IMG/VR virus record: IMGVR_UViG_3300025233_000001
Coordinates: 1-62,203 of that record
Length of the DNA: 62,203 nt
Source of the DNA: a virus
Direction: 5' to 3' (one strand)
How positions within the stretch are numbered: position 1 is the first letter of the stretch; every line of letters starts with the position of its first letter. A model generated the notes under the pieces. It did no database searches. It saw only the letters and a list, made by a program, of their open reading frames with translations, and was not told where the DNA came from. The translations under genes and the position numbers were made by a program. Below are positions 45,306-54,773 of the stretch, one piece after another.

Positions 45306-47905
45306 TCGGATTGCTCGCGCACACAGCCTTATACCTGGCAATTACCGGAACCGTACCCGTCGATTTAGGCGACGCGCAGTGGTCGAATACCGCTGCGCTT
45401 TTGCATTGCGAGACGAATACCTATACGCATAAAGCGCTTATACGCGCAGATCAGCCGAACAATACGACGACGTTTACCGACGAAACAGGTAATACGTGGA
45501 CGGCAGGTGGTACAGCTAAGATCGTTACCACTAATAAAAAGTATGGCATGAGTTCCATGTACTTCGATGGATCGGTGAACTGCTGCTATACTGGCCCGAC
45601 TAACTTCGTAGGTATCGGTACTCAAGACTTTACATTCGAGGCATGGGTCTACCCGACTAAGGTACAAGATACTACAGCAGTCGATGCTAACGACCGCTGG
45701 ATTTTCGGCGGCTGGAATACAGCGAATGGATGCTTCGTGGTGTTCTTAGGTAGCCAGAACTACCAGCTACAGTTATGGGATGGATATAACGCGAACAAGT
45801 CTATCGTCGCTGTCCGCCCGTTCATGTGGAACCATGTCGCTATCGTACGTAAGTCCAACACACTCTACTTTTTCGTCAATGGAGTGTTAGGCAATACCAT
45901 CGCGAACTATACAACCAGTTTCGTAAACCAGACCGGCACATGGATCGGCGGTGAGAAGGGCGTTAGTAGTCGATGGTTCTCTGGCTATATCGACAGCGTT
46001 CGCTGGATCACAGGCACGGGGCTGTACACCACAGACTTTACACCTCCACTGCGCGAGTTTGATTACACGGTAGCTAAGCCGACGGACGAAGTAGGTAACC
46101 GCTGGAACCTGAGCGGCTCGTCGTCGCATGTCTATCCTAGCCCTACATGGAAAATGTTTGGGTCTACCTCGTACTATTTCGATGGTGCAGGTACTAATTA
46201 CCTGTATACCACAGACGTAGCGGCGCTTAATTCTTCGGATTACACAGTAGAAGGATTCTTCTGCTTAGACCAACTTAGTACGTCATACATCAGAACCCTA
46301 TGGTCTAACTACGATGGCAACCAATCTCACGGCAGAATCTTACTAACGGTTAGTACAAATAATACTCTCAACTTCGGAGAGCAGGATTCCAACGGCAATA
46401 ATAGCTCCGGCGGCAATACTACAGTTACCGTAGCCGCTAACACGACGTACCATTTCGCCTGCGTTAAACAAGGTACGACATGTACACTGTACTTAAATGG
46501 TGTAAATGTATTACAGTTTACATCGGTGGCGCGTACTCAATATACGAATATGCTAACACTAGGTATATTCGACTACACATCGGGAACGTATAATTACCCA
46601 TATAAAGGTTATATTGATGAGGTTCGCGTGTCGCGCTTTGCGCGGTATACCGCGAACTTCGTCGTGCCCGCACAACAGTTCTCCAACAAAGGCAAGACTG
46701 CCGCATTGCTGCATTTCGATGGCGCAAACGGTAGTACCGTATTCAATGACGATATCGGGTCTACGTGGACGGCTAATGGTTCGGCAGCGCTTAGCACTGC
46801 GCAGCAAAACTTTGGGCCATCGTCGGGCTACTTCGATGGGGCGAGTGGGTATATATCTACGCCCGCAGCGAATGACTTTAATCTGACAAGCGGGGACTGG
46901 ACAGTAGAATGTAATTTCTACTGCACTGCGCTAACTTCGGGCAGCCAAAGTCTTATCGACAAAGACGGCACGTTCGGCAGATCGTTCGCGCAATACGACC
47001 TATCCATCAGTTCTACTGGTAAGCTGCTAGCTACCATAGGTACAGGCAATGGCACAGGCTACCAACAGACGATAACAGGAACGACGACTGTAACGCTCAA
47101 TACGTTCCACCATACCGCAGTCGTACGGTTAGGATCAACGTTCTACCTATACCTTGATGGCGGGCTAGAAGGCTCCTTAGCAATCACGGGTACCATGGCC
47201 GAAGGCAGTAAACCATTACTGGTGGGCTACCAGACAGGACAACCTACAGCGGTAAGGTTTAATGGCTACATAGACGAACTACGCATCGTAAAGGGTGAAG
47301 CGAAATATCGCACCCAATTCTTGCCGCCTATCCGCGCGCATCTGGCGGACGCGAGCAATGCGGTGTATGCTTTCTCCGACGACTACACCACCGGGTCGCT
47401 GGGGAATTACCTCGATCTTGCTAGCTCGCCAGTTACCACTTGGACATATGGCGCAGGCCAGTTAATCGCAGTCCACGGTACGGGAAGTAGTGAAGCGGCT
47501 AAGCTCTATAATGGATTACGGGCCACAGATTTCCGTGTCGATTGGACTATGACACAGGCGGACGATTCTGGCGTAGCTGTACGGTATCAGGACATTAATA
47601 ACCGTTATGTAGTTGCCTGCTACGATAACTCGTCCAGTGAAGGTAGTGCGTCGTACAGTCGAGTCACGGTTTATCGTGTTGTTGCTGGTACGGCTACTCA
47701 GATCGGCACGAGCACCATTCCAACATGGACACGCGGAGTCGCTACTAACTTCACGGCTACGATTAGCGGCAACTTAATTACGGTTTACGTCAATGGTACA
47801 CAATACCTGAGTATCACAGATAGTACGCCGTGGTCTGGATTAGGTAGGTGCGGTCCTCGTATCTACACGGGTCAGAGTAACTATACTAAATATAAGGTGC
47901 AGTAA
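45302..47905 (+). CDS. Multi-ConA/LamG-like tail adhesin
   Basis: This 867-residue protein contains three successive concanavalin/laminin-G-like domains, each with a SxYFDG strand, a GYIDxVR motif and a final RxxxxF (for example YFDGSVNCC...GYIDSVRW, YFDGAGTNY...GYIDEVRV, YFDGASGYI...GYIDELRI), at about residues 20-250, 260-460 and 465-680. A fourth ConA-like domain occupies the C-terminal 180 residues. Such domains bind carbohydrate on cell surfaces, so this is a strong candidate receptor-binding protein. GTG start overlapping the previous TGA. Confidence 0.8.
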   Translation: MIGLLAHTALYLAITGTVPVDLGDAQWSNTAALLHCETNTYTHKALIRADQPNNTTTFTDETGNTWTAGGTAKIVTTNKKYGMSSMYFDGSVNCCYTGPTNFVGIGTQDFTFEAWVYPTKVQDTTAVDANDRWIFGGWNTANGCFVVFLGSQNYQLQLWDGYNANKSIVAVRPFMWNHVAIVRKSNTLYFFVNGVLGNTIANYTTSFVNQTGTWIGGEKGVSSRWFSGYIDSVRWITGTGLYTTDFTPPLREFDYTVAKPTDEVGNRWNLSGSSSHVYPSPTWKMFGSTSYYFDGAGTNYLYTTDVAALNSSDYTVEGFFCLDQLSTSYIRTLWSNYDGNQSHGRILLTVSTNNTLNFGEQDSNGNNSSGGNTTVTVAANTTYHFACVKQGTTCTLYLNGVNVLQFTSVARTQYTNMLTLGIFDYTSGTYNYPYKGYIDEVRVSRFARYTANFVVPAQQFSNKGKTAALLHFDGANGSTVFNDDIGSTWTANGSAALSTAQQNFGPSSGYFDGASGYISTPAANDFNLTSGDWTVECNFYCTALTSGSQSLIDKDGTFGRSFAQYDLSISSTGKLLATIGTGNGTGYQQTITGTTTVTLNTFHHTAVVRLGSTFYLYLDGGLEGSLAITGTMAEGSKPLLVGYQTGQPTAVRFNGYIDELRIVKGEAKYRTQFLPPIRAHLADASNAVYAFSDDYTTGSLGNYLDLASSPVTTWTYGAGQLIAVHGTGSSEAAKLYNGLRATDFRVDWTMTQADDSGVAVRYQDINNRYVVACYDNSSSEGSASYSRVTVYRVVAGTATQIGTSTIPTWTRGVATNFTATISGNLITVYVNGTQYLSITDSTPWSGLGRCGPRIYTGQSNYTKYKVQ

Positions 47906-49317
47906 TGGCACTCAAAATTCTCTACACCCGCGTTCAAGGGTCGCTTACAGCAAACATTTCGGCAGCAGCAACTTTACTGCCCGTGGATGCGACAACCCTT
48001 GCGGTACTCACTGCCCAAGTAAACTTTGCGGGCGGCGATTGGACGTACTTAACACTGACTAACGGTATCTATTCCGAAGAAGTCAAAGTCACAGGATTAA
48101 GTACGACTAATCTCGTTGTGACCCGTGCATGCTCCGGGTCTACGGCGCAGATATTCGCCGCCAGTAATACGTCGCTCTACGACCATGTAGGCGCAGATGC
48201 GATCAAGGATATTATTGCAGCTAACCCGTCGCCATCCAGCGTCACCGTAGGCGGTGCGGGTATTGTTGCAGTGACCCAGCCGACGACAGGCAATTATGTC
48301 GTCAATGTGTCTACGCCTACCTTTAACGGCGACAACGGCGTAGCGGTCACAGGCAACTGGCCTAACTACACTATCTCCTATGAAGGCTCGGGGGATGGAT
48401 GCGGTTGCGGCGGTGGGTCCAGCAGCGGTGGCGGGGTCGATACCCTCGTCCTTGAGAGTAGCATCCTCACGGGCAATATCACAGGCGATACACTTACCTT
48501 AAATCTGCCTGCCCCGACGTTCACGGGCACAGGTGGCGTTACCGTGTCCGGTAGCTGGGCCACCGGCTTCACTATCGCAGGCGCAGGCGCAGGCGGTACA
48601 GGCACCGTGCAGTCGGTCAGCGTGGGCGCAGGCTTGACGCTGGCGGGTACGCCAACCGTTAATCCTACCATCAGTCTTAGTAATACAGGTGTTACCCCCG
48701 GCACTTTCGGCGGTATTACCGTCAATGCGCAAGGTCAGATCACCAATATTGCAAGCGGATTCGCGCCGGTATACGGCATCACCATGTCCAATGGTGGTAC
48801 GGTCACCGAAGTGGCTAATGTCGCAAATATTACGCTTAATGTCGCCGCAGTCGGTGTCCAAGGTATCGTAGAATTGGCGGACAGCAGTTCGCCATTCAAT
48901 GCGAACGAAGACACCATGGCGGTCACTTCAAAGGTGGTGTCGCAGGCTATTAGTGCACTGTCTGCCACGCTGTTAGGCGGCACGCAGACGGCCGGTGAAT
49001 CGGCATCTAGCTATACAAATGCCGTAGCATCTACAGCCATGTCGCTGAACCTTAGTAGCAGCCAGAAGTGCTTGCTGATCGGTGAGATTCAGGTGATCGA
49101 TAGTGGCGGCTCAACCGTCCCAAGCTATGGCGTGTGCATCATCGCCACCGATGCGACTGTGTACTTTAGCTCTCGCATCACACAGCAAGGCAAGCAAACG
49201 TTCGTCGCGCTACTGTCCGGTGTCACTGTCTCGTCTAAGACCATCGGCATTTCGACAACCGCGCTCTCTGGAACGCAGTCAGTAGCTACAGCCACCCTTG
49301 CAGCGATCATTGTCTAA
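47905..49317 (+). CDS. Tail fibre protein with shared domain D1 and Gly/Cys-rich hinge
   Basis: This 470-residue protein has domain D1 at residues 1-110 (FAGGDWTYLTLTNGIYSEEV, VVTRACSGSTAQIFAA, GADAIKDI). A hinge GDGCGCGGGSSSGGG (near residue 160) follows, and then repeated beta strands rich in Thr, Gly and Val typical of fibre shafts (TVQSVSVGAGLTLAGTPTVN). The C-terminal domain may be the tip. It is likely a tail fibre or appendage. Confidence 0.7.
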   Translation: MALKILYTRVQGSLTANISAAATLLPVDATTLAVLTAQVNFAGGDWTYLTLTNGIYSEEVKVTGLSTTNLVVTRACSGSTAQIFAASNTSLYDHVGADAIKDIIAANPSPSSVTVGGAGIVAVTQPTTGNYVVNVSTPTFNGDNGVAVTGNWPNYTISYEGSGDGCGCGGGSSSGGGVDTLVLESSILTGNITGDTLTLNLPAPTFTGTGGVTVSGSWATGFTIAGAGAGGTGTVQSVSVGAGLTLAGTPTVNPTISLSNTGVTPGTFGGITVNAQGQITNIASGFAPVYGITMSNGGTVTEVANVANITLNVAAVGVQGIVELADSSSPFNANEDTMAVTSKVVSQAISALSATLLGGTQTAGESASSYTNAVASTAMSLNLSSSQKCLLIGEIQVIDSGGSTVPSYGVCIIATDATVYFSSRITQQGKQTFVALLSGVTVSSKTIGISTTALSGTQSVATATLAAIIV

Positions 49318-51143
49318 TGGCAAGTATACGGATCACGACATTCGGCGGCATTAATACGGAAGTAGCCGCCCGTAATTCTGAACCTAATATTGCTACAGTA
49401 GCGCATAATTGCCTACTGTGGGATGGCACACTGCGGCCCACCGCTAAGTGGCAGAGTAACCAAGGCGGACTTAATCAGCGGTATACGCTTGAGTTCGACG
49501 GGACCAATCTCTACACCATTAACCTAGAACGCGCGCAGTTAATGAAGACTGCGCAGTACGTCAAGGGTACAGTCATTGGACTTAATCCCTTCGTCGTTGA
49601 TAATGACCGGTCGAATATATGCTACCAGAACGCATATACACAGATCGACCAAGTGGTTGAAGTGGGGGTAACCCCGCCGGTAGTTTCAACCTACTCCGGC
49701 ATCGCCTATACCCGACAGTTCGCATCGAACAAGCCCGTGAGCAAGCTTTACGCTTGCTCACTGGTGCGCAACAACAATGGCCGTCTCGAAGAATCTCCTT
49801 TAGCGCTTATACCCCAACAAGACCCCAATGCGCAGCTATATGAAGGCGACACGGCTACACTCACTGTACGTATCAGTGACGCGCCTGTACGTGAGAATTG
49901 TTACCTCCGAATTTATCGGGCCATGTCTAGCCTTGATACAGGCCATGCAGTAGAGAATAAGTTCGATACCGAGTGGTACTTAATCGCGGAAGTGAAAACC
50001 TACGTCGCCTTCTTGGGCGGCGTCTTCCGCGAGTACGTCTACATCGATACCGCGTCAGTAACGAATAACCCGCTGGACTTATATTTGGCGGGGCACTTCT
50101 ACGCACCTAATGCACTGACCTATAACTTCCTGACGCAGACCGAAGGTGGATGGTTAGTCGCAGCGACGACGGATGGTCAGATGACTATCTCCGAGCGCTA
50201 CATGACGCATGCGTGGCCGACTGAGAATATCCAAGGTATTCCCGGCACCATTACCGACATGAAGTCCTCGTACGATAACGTCTATATCGGCACGACCGGC
50301 AAACCCTATATCGCCTCGCTAGCCATGGGTGAAGGTGGGCTACAGGTAGGTATCAAACCCTTCCACGAAGACTACGCCTGCCTACCGGGAACCATGACTA
50401 AGGCCGCTGGTGGCGTACTGTACGCGTCGGCGGCAGGTGTCGTATCCTTAAACCAAGACGGCATGCGCCTCGTGACAGCGGGCGTGGCCAGTGGCATCCG
50501 GCCCCTGTACCATGCGGAGTACACAGACACTTCGGTTACGCCCAACGTAGACGCATGTACTGACGTTAACTTCGCAGACACTACTTACGGCACGTATTTC
50601 CGAGGGACGTATTTCGGATTTATGAATCCGCCGATTAATGGCGGCTTGACTTTATCCATCGGGTATATGTTCGATACCGGGTCCAGTATCGATGGTTCGC
50701 ATCCCATTGCCCGATTAAGTACGTTCGACTATCCGGCGGGCAAGGTACTGTCTAGCGTCATCACAAATGATGGTATGGCGGTACTGGCAAATAATGCGGT
50801 ATGGACTATGCCGCTGCCGAACATGCCTAATAAGAATAGCTACGCCCAAGCAGCAAAGAACTGCTATGTGTGGCGAAGCAAGAAATACGTATTCCCGGGC
50901 CTCACAACCTTTGGTGCGCTCAAGGTAGTGCATAAGTGTGACGGGTTTGTCCGGGTTAAGGTTTACTGTGACGAGGTTTGCGTATACGACACTAACGTAC
51001 CCAGCAACAAGCCGCTGACTTTACCGCCGAGCATCGTGGGTATAGAATGGCAGCTTGAAGTGCATGGCAACGCTACCGTCCACGAAATTCACATGGCGTC
51101 GTCTACGACAGACCTAATCGAACAAAAGGCAATGACACAATGA
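49317..51143 (+). CDS. Tail nozzle/hub-like structural protein
   Basis: This 608-residue, beta-rich protein begins MASIRITTFGGINTEVAARN and has the character of podophage tail tubular B/nozzle-type proteins that close the tail tip (repeated blades with conserved GG and W residues; DGTLRPTAKWQSN, GGWLVAATTDGQMTIS). It follows the fibre genes and precedes the internal virion proteins. Recognition is moderate. Confidence 0.6.
   Translation: MASIRITTFGGINTEVAARNSEPNIATVAHNCLLWDGTLRPTAKWQSNQGGLNQRYTLEFDGTNLYTINLERAQLMKTAQYVKGTVIGLNPFVVDNDRSNICYQNAYTQIDQVVEVGVTPPVVSTYSGIAYTRQFASNKPVSKLYACSLVRNNNGRLEESPLALIPQQDPNAQLYEGDTATLTVRISDAPVRENCYLRIYRAMSSLDTGHAVENKFDTEWYLIAEVKTYVAFLGGVFREYVYIDTASVTNNPLDLYLAGHFYAPNALTYNFLTQTEGGWLVAATTDGQMTISERYMTHAWPTENIQGIPGTITDMKSSYDNVYIGTTGKPYIASLAMGEGGLQVGIKPFHEDYACLPGTMTKAAGGVLYASAAGVVSLNQDGMRLVTAGVASGIRPLYHAEYTDTSVTPNVDACTDVNFADTTYGTYFRGTYFGFMNPPINGGLTLSIGYMFDTGSSIDGSHPIARLSTFDYPAGKVLSSVITNDGMAVLANNAVWTMPLPNMPNKNSYAQAAKNCYVWRSKKYVFPGLTTFGALKVVHKCDGFVRVKVYCDEVCVYDTNVPSNKPLTLPPSIVGIEWQLEVHGNATVHEIHMASSTTDLIEQKAMTQ
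49737..49761 (+). repeat. Perfect intragenic hairpin
   Basis: GTGAGCAAGC and its exact complement GCTTGCTCAC (10 bp) flank a 5-base loop inside the coding sequence of the nozzle-like protein. It could be a translation pause or an RNA-processing signal, or chance. Confidence 0.4.
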
Positions 51144-51655
51144 CGGACATTGGCACAACAGTAAGGGAACGGCTGCAAAAGCATACGGAGCAGGACGACA
51201 ATATCCGTAAAATCCTGATGAAGCACATGGAGCTAGACGACGATAAGAAGGAGAAGAATGCAGGGTACTATGCGTGGGGACTGCATGCCGTTGAGTGCGG
51301 TGTCCAGATCGCTAATATTCTGCTCGCTGCTAAGCACCCGGAATCCGGTCGCGGCCTACGTGCCTTGCAGGACTTGACCTACGGACTTAATGGCAACGAC
51401 TTCTGGAATAAGAATGCTCCGGCGTTGATGCCCATTATTACCGTAGCGTTGAATGCCCAGAAAGATTGGGTGGACCTAACAATCCGCCACAAAGAACTGG
51501 ACGAGTACGCAGGCTACGACAAGCTGCTTTCGGGCGCACAGGCCGTGGCATTAGAAGTCTTCTCGATGCTGCTTTACATGACCGGCGGTCCCTTGCTCCT
51601 TGGTACGGTCAGCGTCAATCTCAAGATCGACCTAGCCCCTTATTTCGTGAAGTGA
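51140..51655 (+). CDS. Hypothetical virion protein, helical
   Basis: This 171-residue helical protein has a charged N-terminal helix (residues 5-45), a hydrophobic segment (VECGVQIANILLAAKHP) and a second in the C-terminal half (LEVFSMLLYMTGGPLLLGT). It overlaps the preceding gene by 4 bases and lies before the paired internal proteins. It may be an ejected or membrane-interacting protein. Confidence 0.6.
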   Translation: MTDIGTTVRERLQKHTEQDDNIRKILMKHMELDDDKKEKNAGYYAWGLHAVECGVQIANILLAAKHPESGRGLRALQDLTYGLNGNDFWNKNAPALMPIITVALNAQKDWVDLTIRHKELDEYAGYDKLLSGAQAVALEVFSMLLYMTGGPLLLGTVSVNLKIDLAPYFVK

Positions 51656-51656
51656 C

Positions 51657-52427
51657 ATGGCAACAGCGAGCTTCGTAACTGACTTGACGGAAGTGCTGAC
51701 ACAGGCCGTAGAAGCTGCGGCAGGTATCGGCTCGCTTATTTCCGGCTTCAAGAATGTGTCGCTAGCTCGCAGTTACTATAACCTGTACAACACGCAGCGC
51801 CAGTATTACTACGCCACCTTCCAGCAAGGTGTGGAGAAGCCGCTGGCCGCAGCCACGTATACCGATCCGTACTACAACCTAAACTACGCAGGCCGTATAG
51901 CTACGCTGTACGATCCGAACAGCGGCCCATTAGGTGGGTCGAGTACGGATATCGCAGGCTGGTGGAGCCGGCATGGGGCGATGTACGCCACCGCGCCTGA
52001 CCCCTTAATCGTTGAATTAAATACGGACACCGCACGCCTTCAAGTGGATTGGGCAAACTACTTATTTCGGTTTGAGGAATTGTGGTTCGATATCCGCAAC
52101 GATACTCGCTGGGCGAAGCGTCTAGCGGTACACAACATCGGTATCAAGCAAGGAAATGCGATATCCCATGCGCTCGATTATAGTCTTAGCAACTACCAAG
52201 ATAACATCGTTGATATGGCGAGCCAGCTTGCGACATATGGGAATGGCATCGCTAAGTACGCAGGATATAAACGCGGACTTAATGATGTATCGACGCAGTT
52301 CCAGACTAACGGAGGCTACCAAGATAAGCCTTCGCCGTTCCGGTTCGATATCGACGCACAGGCTAAGTCATCCGCGAACGCTAATGCGTGGCAGGGAGCG
52401 CCGTTCTTAATCGACGGTGGACAGTAA
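51657..52427 (+). CDS. Probable internal virion protein A (tandem paralogue)
   Basis: This 256-residue helical protein has Tyr/Gln-rich repeats (ARSYYNLYNTQRQYYYATFQ). Its C-terminal region (RWAKRLAVHNIGIKQGNAIS through GNGIAKYAGYKRGLND) resembles the 52427-53191 product segment by segment, so the genes probably arose by duplication. Such proteins are candidates for ejection or inner-tail components. The stop makes TAATG with the next start. Confidence 0.65.
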   Translation: MATASFVTDLTEVLTQAVEAAAGIGSLISGFKNVSLARSYYNLYNTQRQYYYATFQQGVEKPLAAATYTDPYYNLNYAGRIATLYDPNSGPLGGSSTDIAGWWSRHGAMYATAPDPLIVELNTDTARLQVDWANYLFRFEELWFDIRNDTRWAKRLAVHNIGIKQGNAISHALDYSLSNYQDNIVDMASQLATYGNGIAKYAGYKRGLNDVSTQFQTNGGYQDKPSPFRFDIDAQAKSSANANAWQGAPFLIDGGQ

Positions 52428-53191
52428 TGGCCGCTAATCAACTTGGCATAGACACACCTGCACCTTATCGAAGCTTAGGCCAGTTCGGCTATAGCTCGGG
52501 CGCAGGTATGCAGACGTTCGGTGCAGACGGTGCTTTCGTGGCCCAGACGTCTATGTCTATCGATAAAGGCGGTATGCGTGGTCTAGGTCTGCTAGCCATG
52601 GCTATCGCAGAATACGAATTAAAGTCCAAGGCGATTGATTTAGCGCAGGACTACTACAACTTAAATAAGCAGGACTACGCGTTCTTCCAGAGCACGCATC
52701 AAGGGCCAATTTCACAGACCGCCCAAGAAGCAATGTCCTCGACGACGAATCCTACTTATAACTACGACTACTATGCGTCCGCTCCGGGCGGTATCGCGAG
52801 CGTACTAGCCAATACAGAACGCCAGTGGTTTGAGTCACGTCGCCGCACGTCAAAGTATAATATCGGCGTCCAACGCCGACTTGACTACGACATGGCGGTG
52901 GCTCGCGCACATACTGTCATCGCAGGCTGGAACGCAGGTAGTCGCTACGAACTTAATTGGGCCGATGCCCACAATAACCGTGCTAACGACCGCAAGTTGG
53001 CTGTAGCTAATATCGGTCTAGGTATCGGCGCGATTGTCCGCCAAGGTATGGCCGCAAGTGTGACGCGGCTCGCTAGTAGCTACGACGCTATTGGCGATAC
53101 CGTGGCAAGCATCGGTAATGGCTTTGCAGCGCACGCTGGCTATCAAGATGGCCGCGACAATACAAGAACCCGTATAAACGGAGTCGGCTAA
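52427..53191 (+). CDS. Probable internal virion protein B (tandem paralogue)
   Basis: This 254-residue protein starts at 52427 (MAANQLGIDTPAPYR). It has a Gly-rich N-terminus, a YYNL repeat region, and a C-terminal segment (RKLAVANIGLGIGAIVRQGM through GNGFAAHAGYQDGRDN) homologous in layout to the previous gene product. Its role is probably shared with it. Overlaps the next start by TAATG. Confidence 0.65.
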   Translation: MAANQLGIDTPAPYRSLGQFGYSSGAGMQTFGADGAFVAQTSMSIDKGGMRGLGLLAMAIAEYELKSKAIDLAQDYYNLNKQDYAFFQSTHQGPISQTAQEAMSSTTNPTYNYDYYASAPGGIASVLANTERQWFESRRRTSKYNIGVQRRLDYDMAVARAHTVIAGWNAGSRYELNWADAHNNRANDRKLAVANIGLGIGAIVRQGMAASVTRLASSYDAIGDTVASIGNGFAAHAGYQDGRDNTRTRINGVG

Positions 53192-54045
53192 TGGCACGTC
53201 AAGTATACTTCGACCCATTCGGGCGCTACACCGAGGGTTACGATCAAGGCACCGGGCGTGAGCTACAGGTGCAGCGTGAGGGTCGCCAGAACCGGCTGGA
53301 AGACTACCAGTACAATAACTTTCTACCTTTGCAGCTTCGCAATCAGCAGCGCGAAGATACATTAGGTCAGGCAATTTTGCCGTACCGTATTGCCGCTGCA
53401 CCGCTTAGTTATGAAGATCAGCGCCAGCAGCTATTCTCGCGCCAGCTTGGTAACGACTATGGCGTATCGCGGTTATTCGGTTTAGGTACACCGGCTGCGG
53501 CGCATGTCGCAGACTTCTATGGCTTTCACTATGCCCCGGGCGCTAATGGTCAGGTAAACTGGACCGATAATCAAGGTACACCTATTGGTGCTACAGGCGA
53601 CATTAATAGTACCGTCTATAATGACGCAAACTATGAACGTGCGATGCAGCAGCAAGCTGCCGCGTTACAGCGCTTGGGTGTAGTTAGTAATATTGAAGAT
53701 CGGCGTTACTTGCTGCCGTATCAGGCTGGACAGATTAATGCGCAGATCGGCTATTTGGGAAACCATGGTGACTACTTCGCTAATGGTGGCGCAGCCGGTG
53801 CGCGTGCAGCTAATCGACCGCCATTAAGCACGTATGGGGCTAACTCCGCTGTATTCGGCTGGCCCGGTATGGGCGCACAACCCCAAGGCGGTCAGGGTAA
53901 TCAAGGTGGTCAGGGCGCAACTCCGCAGAATACAACCGGCCAGCTACCGGCCTACGGTGGACAGAGCTACTACGCACCTAACCCGGCGTATGATGCTTTC
54001 CGTGTACCACAGGTAAATACTAATGATGGGGACTTAGACCAGTAA
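53191..54045 (+). CDS. Virion-region protein, low-complexity C-terminus
   Basis: This 284-residue protein has an N-terminal helical, Arg/Gln-rich part (residues 15-90), a middle domain rich in Tyr and Asn, and a Gly/Gln/Asn-rich C-terminal tail (PQGGQGNQGGQG). Likely an internal or structural virion protein. No family is recognised. Confidence 0.6.
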   Translation: MARQVYFDPFGRYTEGYDQGTGRELQVQREGRQNRLEDYQYNNFLPLQLRNQQREDTLGQAILPYRIAAAPLSYEDQRQQLFSRQLGNDYGVSRLFGLGTPAAAHVADFYGFHYAPGANGQVNWTDNQGTPIGATGDINSTVYNDANYERAMQQQAAALQRLGVVSNIEDRRYLLPYQAGQINAQIGYLGNHGDYFANGGAAGARAANRPPLSTYGANSAVFGWPGMGAQPQGGQGNQGGQGATPQNTTGQLPAYGGQSYYAPNPAYDAFRVPQVNTNDGDLDQ

Positions 54046-54773
54046 TGGCTGACCCTATCCTAGATGCCACTAATGCCGCGAACTTCGGATTAGGCCCTAA
54101 GCCTGACCCGCAGCAAGACGCGCCCATGGTGGCTAACCCCAACGCAAGTTCGTTGCCGGATGAATATGCGCCGCCAACGATGCCTAATAATGTAATTCAA
54201 CTGCCGCAGTTAATGCGTAATAAGTATTTTGCAACTGAGGTTGAACCAGATGCAGTACAAAACGCACAGCAGTTTGAAGGTACACGCAATCTCCTTACGA
54301 ACATTATCAAGCAGAAAGAATCGACCGGTAATTACCAAGCGGTTAATACTGAGAAGGTTGGCAATACCGCTAGCGGTGCATATCAGTATACCGACAGTAC
54401 ATGGAATAATTACGGCGGTTATCCAAAGGCTGCATTAGCGCCTAAAGAAGTACAAGACCGTAGGTTCCAAGAAGACATTACAAACCGACTCGCTAAATAC
54501 AATGGCGACCCATACAAGGCGATAGCTGAGCACTACTTACCCGCGCTAGCTAGCGATCCGACAAAGTGGAATCAGTCGTTTCGCGTGCGTGGCAGGACTG
54601 TTCAACCCGTCCTCAACTATGTACGATATGTGGTCAAGGGCACACCCTTAGAGGCTGGACTAGATGATTACCTCGTTCAACAACATCAACAGCCCATTGG
54701 TAGCCCCCACGGGTCCGGTGTCGTTGCGCAACAACCAACGAATGGGGTCGGAGTTACAGGTCCAACTAGCTAA
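54045..54773 (+). CDS. Virion-associated muralytic protein (lysozyme/transglycosylase-like)
   Basis: This 242-residue protein has a first 80 residues that are polar and Pro-rich. Then comes a domain with KQKESTGNYQAVN (candidate catalytic E), TASGAYQYTDSTWNNYGGY and RRFQEDITNRLAKYNGDPYK, matching the fold pattern of phage lysozyme/transglycosylase domains carried in virions to open the peptidoglycan at infection. It is distinct from the endolysin at 32723. The C-terminus is Gln/Pro/Gly-rich. Confidence 0.75.
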   Translation: MADPILDATNAANFGLGPKPDPQQDAPMVANPNASSLPDEYAPPTMPNNVIQLPQLMRNKYFATEVEPDAVQNAQQFEGTRNLLTNIIKQKESTGNYQAVNTEKVGNTASGAYQYTDSTWNNYGGYPKAALAPKEVQDRRFQEDITNRLAKYNGDPYKAIAEHYLPALASDPTKWNQSFRVRGRTVQPVLNYVRYVVKGTPLEAGLDDYLVQQHQQPIGSPHGSGVVAQQPTNGVGVTGPTS

